A stretch of DNA of 64,000 nt from positions 186,001 through 250,000 of the forward strand of contig JALHQN010000009.1 in NCBI GenBank assembly GCA_022841915.1, given 5' to 3'. The translations under genes were made by a program, and so were the position numbers. Under the pieces are notes generated by a model. The model ran no database searches. It was given only the letters and a program-made list of their open reading frames with translations, and was not told the origin of the DNA. Of the stretch, positions 61,181 to 64,000 are shown one piece after another; positions within the stretch are counted from its first letter, which is position 1; each line of letters begins with the position of its first letter. This DNA is from Burkholderiales bacterium (GTDB lineage Bacteria; Pseudomonadota; Gammaproteobacteria; Burkholderiales; WYBJ01).

Positions 61181-61714
61181 CTACTGACAAACGACCGTCG
61201 CGTTGCCTTCTCGATCCCACATCGGTGTTGTCGTCGGGTACTTGAGCGAGGGCAGCGCTACGGTGACGGTGCCCGCCATGCCGACACGCCGCGGAGTCTT
61301 GGACTCCATGGTGATCTCCACCAAGTTCAGCCCTTTGTCCTGCCATTTCTTGGTGATCTTCCCGCCCACATGGATGATGTCGCCCGCCAGATGGAACTCC
61401 GTAATGCGAAAGGTTGCAGCCCGCACACGTCCGTAGTTGCCCATCCAGTCGGACACCACACGCTCCCATAGCATCAGGCAAGAATTGTTCTGCAGAAAGA
61501 TGCCGGGCGCGGCCCCTCGCTTCTGGGCGACACGTTCGTTGTGATGCAGACCGGGATAGTTGCGGGTCGCGCCGACGAACATGATCATGCGCTGGTAGGT
61601 CAGATTGAAATCGACCGCGGGTATGTCGTCGCCCTCGTCGACCTGCTCGAAGTAGATCTGGGGGGGTATCGGCCAGCGGACGGTCGTATCCACGGTAGGG
61701 TAAAAAGCTTTCAT
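61181..61714 (-). CDS. MaoC-like hotdog dehydratase, second half of split pair
   Basis: A 177-residue hotdog domain protein. The core FEQVDEGDDIPAVDFNLTYQRMIMF and PGLHHNERVAQKRG (with an active-site His-His-Asn) then VGGKITKKWQDKGLNLVEIT fit the MaoC/FAS1-like dehydratase fold. The start at 61714 is supported by GGAAG upstream. It lies 59 bases after its partner, and the pair corresponds to the two halves of the double-hotdog gene at 9603. Confidence 0.82.
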   Translation of the reverse strand: MKAFYPTVDTTVRWPIPPQIYFEQVDEGDDIPAVDFNLTYQRMIMFVGATRNYPGLHHNERVAQKRGAAPGIFLQNNSCLMLWERVVSDWMGNYGRVRAATFRITEFHLAGDIIHVGGKITKKWQDKGLNLVEITMESKTPRRVGMAGTVTVALPSLKYPTTTPMWDREGNATVVCQ

Positions 61715-61773
61715 TTGATCGTCTTCCTCGTCTATGCCTGGATGGGAAACGTGCCTTCGGGGCTTGCCGGGCG

Positions 61774-62406
61774 CTACCGAACGATGTCCTTCTCGTCCTT
61801 GCGCACGAACCGGTAGTTGCCCTGGGTCGCCTTCGCGACGAGCTGACCGTCCTGGTTGAAGTAGCTGGTGGTGTAGCCCAGAAAGGCGCCGACACCGACG
61901 CGCGTCTCCTTGGGCGTGACGTGACTCAAGACGCGCCCCATGGTCGTGAGCCTGTCGCCGAGACAAACAGGCTCGAAGAACTCGATCGTCATGTCGGTGA
62001 AGAAGCCCGCGTTGGTCGGCGGCATCGGTGGCTCCCCGGACGATGGCGAACGCGCAGCCAACTGGGACTGGTAATCGACATCCGCATCCAGGGGAAAGCG
62101 CGTGGGTTGGCCTGGCCGCCAATTGCCGGAATACGTCGGCACCTCCTTGACCATGGCCCAGGGCACCACTTGGCTGCGGTAGCCGGCCATGCGTGCCGCC
62201 TCTTCGTCCCAGTAGGTGAGATTGCCGATCTCGGCCGGCTCGCAGTAGCGCGATATCATGACTTTGTCGACGCGCTCGTCGGCCACCATGATGATGCCGC
62301 CGGAATAGTCTTCCCCGATGTGCTTGGCGGTATCTTCCCAAGTGATCTCGGAATCCCCGCCCCCGCCTTGCGCAGGCGTTGCTGCGCCCTCTTTCGATCG
62401 AGCCAT
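61774..62406 (-). CDS. FAS1-like hotdog dehydratase, first half of split pair
   Basis: A 210-residue protein. DKVMISRYCEPAEIGNLTYWDEEAARMAGYRSQVVPWAM is the N-terminal hotdog segment, followed by FFTDMTIEFFEPVCLGDRLTTMGRVLSHVTPKETRVG strands. GGAGGAGAAC precedes the ATG at 62406. It probably forms a heterodimer with the downstream 177-residue partner. It lies 360 bases downstream of an MmgE/PrpD gene on the same strand. Confidence 0.82.
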   Translation of the reverse strand: MARSKEGAATPAQGGGGDSEITWEDTAKHIGEDYSGGIIMVADERVDKVMISRYCEPAEIGNLTYWDEEAARMAGYRSQVVPWAMVKEVPTYSGNWRPGQPTRFPLDADVDYQSQLAARSPSSGEPPMPPTNAGFFTDMTIEFFEPVCLGDRLTTMGRVLSHVTPKETRVGVGAFLGYTTSYFNQDGQLVAKATQGNYRFVRKDEKDIVR

Positions 62407-62766
62407 TGTTCTCCTCCAGTGGAATTTTTGAACCGCGCCTCGAAACGAATGCCCCGGGGCGGGCAAAACACATCGGGCGGCGCCAGGAAGAGCACGTCGC
62501 TCGACCGCCATGACGCATCCTCCAGAGAACGCTCGATGCAGTGACGGTGCAGGCAACTTACTCCGCGTTCCTCGTCACTGTCAACGGAGCGCCCTGCTCG
62601 TGGACTCGCCCTCGCAGTCCAGATCGGGCTTGGCTAGATGAGTGAACCGCCAACGATGTGGATCGTCGAGTTCCCACTGTTCGCGAGCCGGGCGACTTGA
62701 TGCTCGACTCATCGTACTTCCAGACCGCCCGCATCGCACCCGCCGCGCTGCATGAACCCTCCCGGA
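62407..62766. other. Intergenic before split-hotdog genes
   Basis: 360 bases without a convincing gene between the MmgE/PrpD stop and the hotdog operon; a promoter is expected here but was not pinned down. Confidence 0.5.
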
Positions 62767-63999
62767 TCAGCGAGCGCAAGCAGTGCGCAGAATGCCCATC
62801 AACCCGGAAAGCGTATCGAGCTTATCCAGGTTTGCGATGAGCCCGAGCAACCGATCCACGCCCCCCGCCGGCAGAGCCAGTCGCGCACATTCCTGGAACT
62901 TGGCAAGGCGTTGAGCCTCGCTCAGCGGACTGTCGGCGTGCCCCCTCGCGGTGCTCACCGAATGGCTGTATCGCGCGCCACCCTTCAGTTCGACCGTGAC
63001 CACATCGGGGAAGTCGAACGCAAGTTCGTCGCTACCGCCGCCCTCATGCGCTGTCATGGTGACGCATTCCATCAACGCTCGTATTCGCGGGTCGTTGACC
63101 TTGGCATCGGTGAACTGGGCAAGACCGAGCTTGCGCTCCACTAGCGCGGCCGCCATGAAGAACTGCATGCTGAACTTGGCCGCCAGCCCCGTTTCCGGCC
63201 GGGTGTGGAAGAGAATCTTGATCACCCTCGCAGGCACGCGGCACGCCACCGAAACCACGTCATCGGATTGAATGTCGTACTCACCCAGCATGTGGAACAG
63301 CGCATCGATGCACTTGTGGGCCGAGTAGTAGCAAGGGTACGCCTTGACGTTGATGCCGGGCTCGACCACCGCGAATGGGGCACCAAGCTCGACGACCATT
63401 TTGGCCGGATCCACCTCGCCAGGGCCACACAGCGCAAAGGGAAATCCGAGATCGCCTTCGAGGACTTCCCTGGTCGCCGTGTATCCGTCCGCCGCCAGCA
63501 TGGCGGAGACGATGCCGCTTCGCGCCGCATTGCCGGCATGGAAGGGCTTCGTCATCGTGCCCAGGTTCTGGATCAACCCGGCGGCTTGCGATCCGCCCAG
63601 CCCGAGGGCTTGCGTCGTCTGATCCGCGCTGAGTCGCATGAGCTTGGCCGCGGCAGCCGCCGCCCCCAACGCGCCGAAGATCCCTGTCGGATGCCATCCT
63701 AGCGGGTGCAGGCGAGGCATGGCCCGCGCGACCTTGAACCACACTTCCACACCCAGGACGTAGGCTTCGATCAGATCCCGCCCGCTGCGATCGAGCGCTT
63801 CTCCCAGCGCCAACACTGTCGGCACGATCACTGCACTCGGATGCCCGTAGCCCACACCGATGTCGTCGTCCCAATCGAGTGCGTGAGCCGTCACACCGTT
63901 GACGAATGCTGCATTCGGACTGGACGTCAGCAAAGCGCTGCCGATCAGGCTCGCCTTCGGCACGCCGCCGAGTTCGGCGACCAATCGTCTGACCGTGGC
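62767..63999 (-). CDS. MmgE/PrpD-family protein, start outside window
   Basis: At least 411 residues; the gene runs off the right edge, so the N-terminus is missing. AFVNGVTAHALDWDDDIGVGYGHPSAVIVP is the family hallmark in the N-terminal helical domain, and VEPGINVKAYPCYYSAHKCIDA marks the C-terminal domain. The fourth MmgE/PrpD protein of this window, again near a hotdog dehydratase. The substrate is unknown. Confidence 0.88.
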   Translation of the reverse strand, partial: ATVRRLVAELGGVPKASLIGSALLTSSPNAAFVNGVTAHALDWDDDIGVGYGHPSAVIVPTVLALGEALDRSGRDLIEAYVLGVEVWFKVARAMPRLHPLGWHPTGIFGALGAAAAAAKLMRLSADQTTQALGLGGSQAAGLIQNLGTMTKPFHAGNAARSGIVSAMLAADGYTATREVLEGDLGFPFALCGPGEVDPAKMVVELGAPFAVVEPGINVKAYPCYYSAHKCIDALFHMLGEYDIQSDDVVSVACRVPARVIKILFHTRPETGLAAKFSMQFFMAAALVERKLGLAQFTDAKVNDPRIRALMECVTMTAHEGGGSDELAFDFPDVVTVELKGGARYSHSVSTARGHADSPLSEAQRLAKFQECARLALPAGGVDRLLGLIANLDKLDTLSGLMGILRTACAR

Positions 64000-64000
64000 C

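Noticed and set aside
1-64000. tRNA, rRNA, CRISPR arrays, insertion sequences
   Set aside because: None recognised on reading both strands; short structured RNAs could be missed without a covariance search.

Overview
The window is a GC-rich chromosomal segment with dense, tightly packed genes and long antisense shadow frames. Three things point to a betaproteobacterium, probably Burkholderiales or a close relative: five separate Bug/TctC-type solute-binding proteins, four MmgE/PrpD proteins, and several proteins with PEP-CTERM (exosortase) C-terminal anchors. This placement is inference; no rRNA is present. I saw no tRNA, CRISPR array, prophage or intact insertion sequence.

Left part (1-20 kb), transport and organic-acid catabolism: the end of a phosphonate-type ABC transporter (phnC end, two phnE permeases); Bug proteins; a CoxG-like protein with a ThDP enzyme; inorganic pyrophosphatase; a TauD-like dioxygenase with a double-hotdog dehydratase. 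Next comes a seven-gene minus-strand operon (18.2 to 10.7 kb): TcuA-like flavoprotein, CapA-like protein, GntR regulator, aconitase-family large and small subunits, Bug protein, MmgE/PrpD. A PEP mutase/isocitrate lyase superfamily gene faces it. Together these look like a complete route for an unusual branched or unsaturated tricarboxylate or dicarboxylate.

19-31 kb: FKBP, cysK, a degenerate CysH-like protein divergent from cysB, a CBS-domain protein and a glycine-zipper stress protein. Then a compact minus-strand cluster encodes a signal-less GH19 lysozyme, an XAC2610-like lipoprotein (the known immunity family for a GH19 lysozyme effector), a small membrane protein and an M48-like metallopeptidase. 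A fused indolepyruvate ferredoxin oxidoreductase with a divergent LysR follows.

34.5-45 kb, heme acquisition: a sigma70 promoter overlapped by a Fur-like box leads two small proteins, hmuS, hmuT, hmuU, hmuV, another small protein, a PEP-CTERM protein, two PEP-CTERM-anchored zinc proteases (one matrixin-like, one leishmanolysin-like), a further PEP-CTERM protein and a heme-type TonB receptor. Most junctions overlap by 1-4 bases. This suggests surface-anchored proteolysis of hemoproteins coupled to heme import, and is the most novel-looking arrangement here. A siderophore-type TonB receptor with a PepSY reductase-like protein and a PEP-CTERM alkaline phosphatase follow.

51-64 kb, accessory and housekeeping: LapG-like peptidase, methyltransferase, nitronate monooxygenase, a yciH gene bracketed by inverted copies of a REP-like repeat beside a PEP-CTERM gene remnant, an SDR, a VOC protein, a second TauD-like dioxygenase, a pseudouridine synthase, two more MmgE/PrpD genes and a split pair of hotdog dehydratases.
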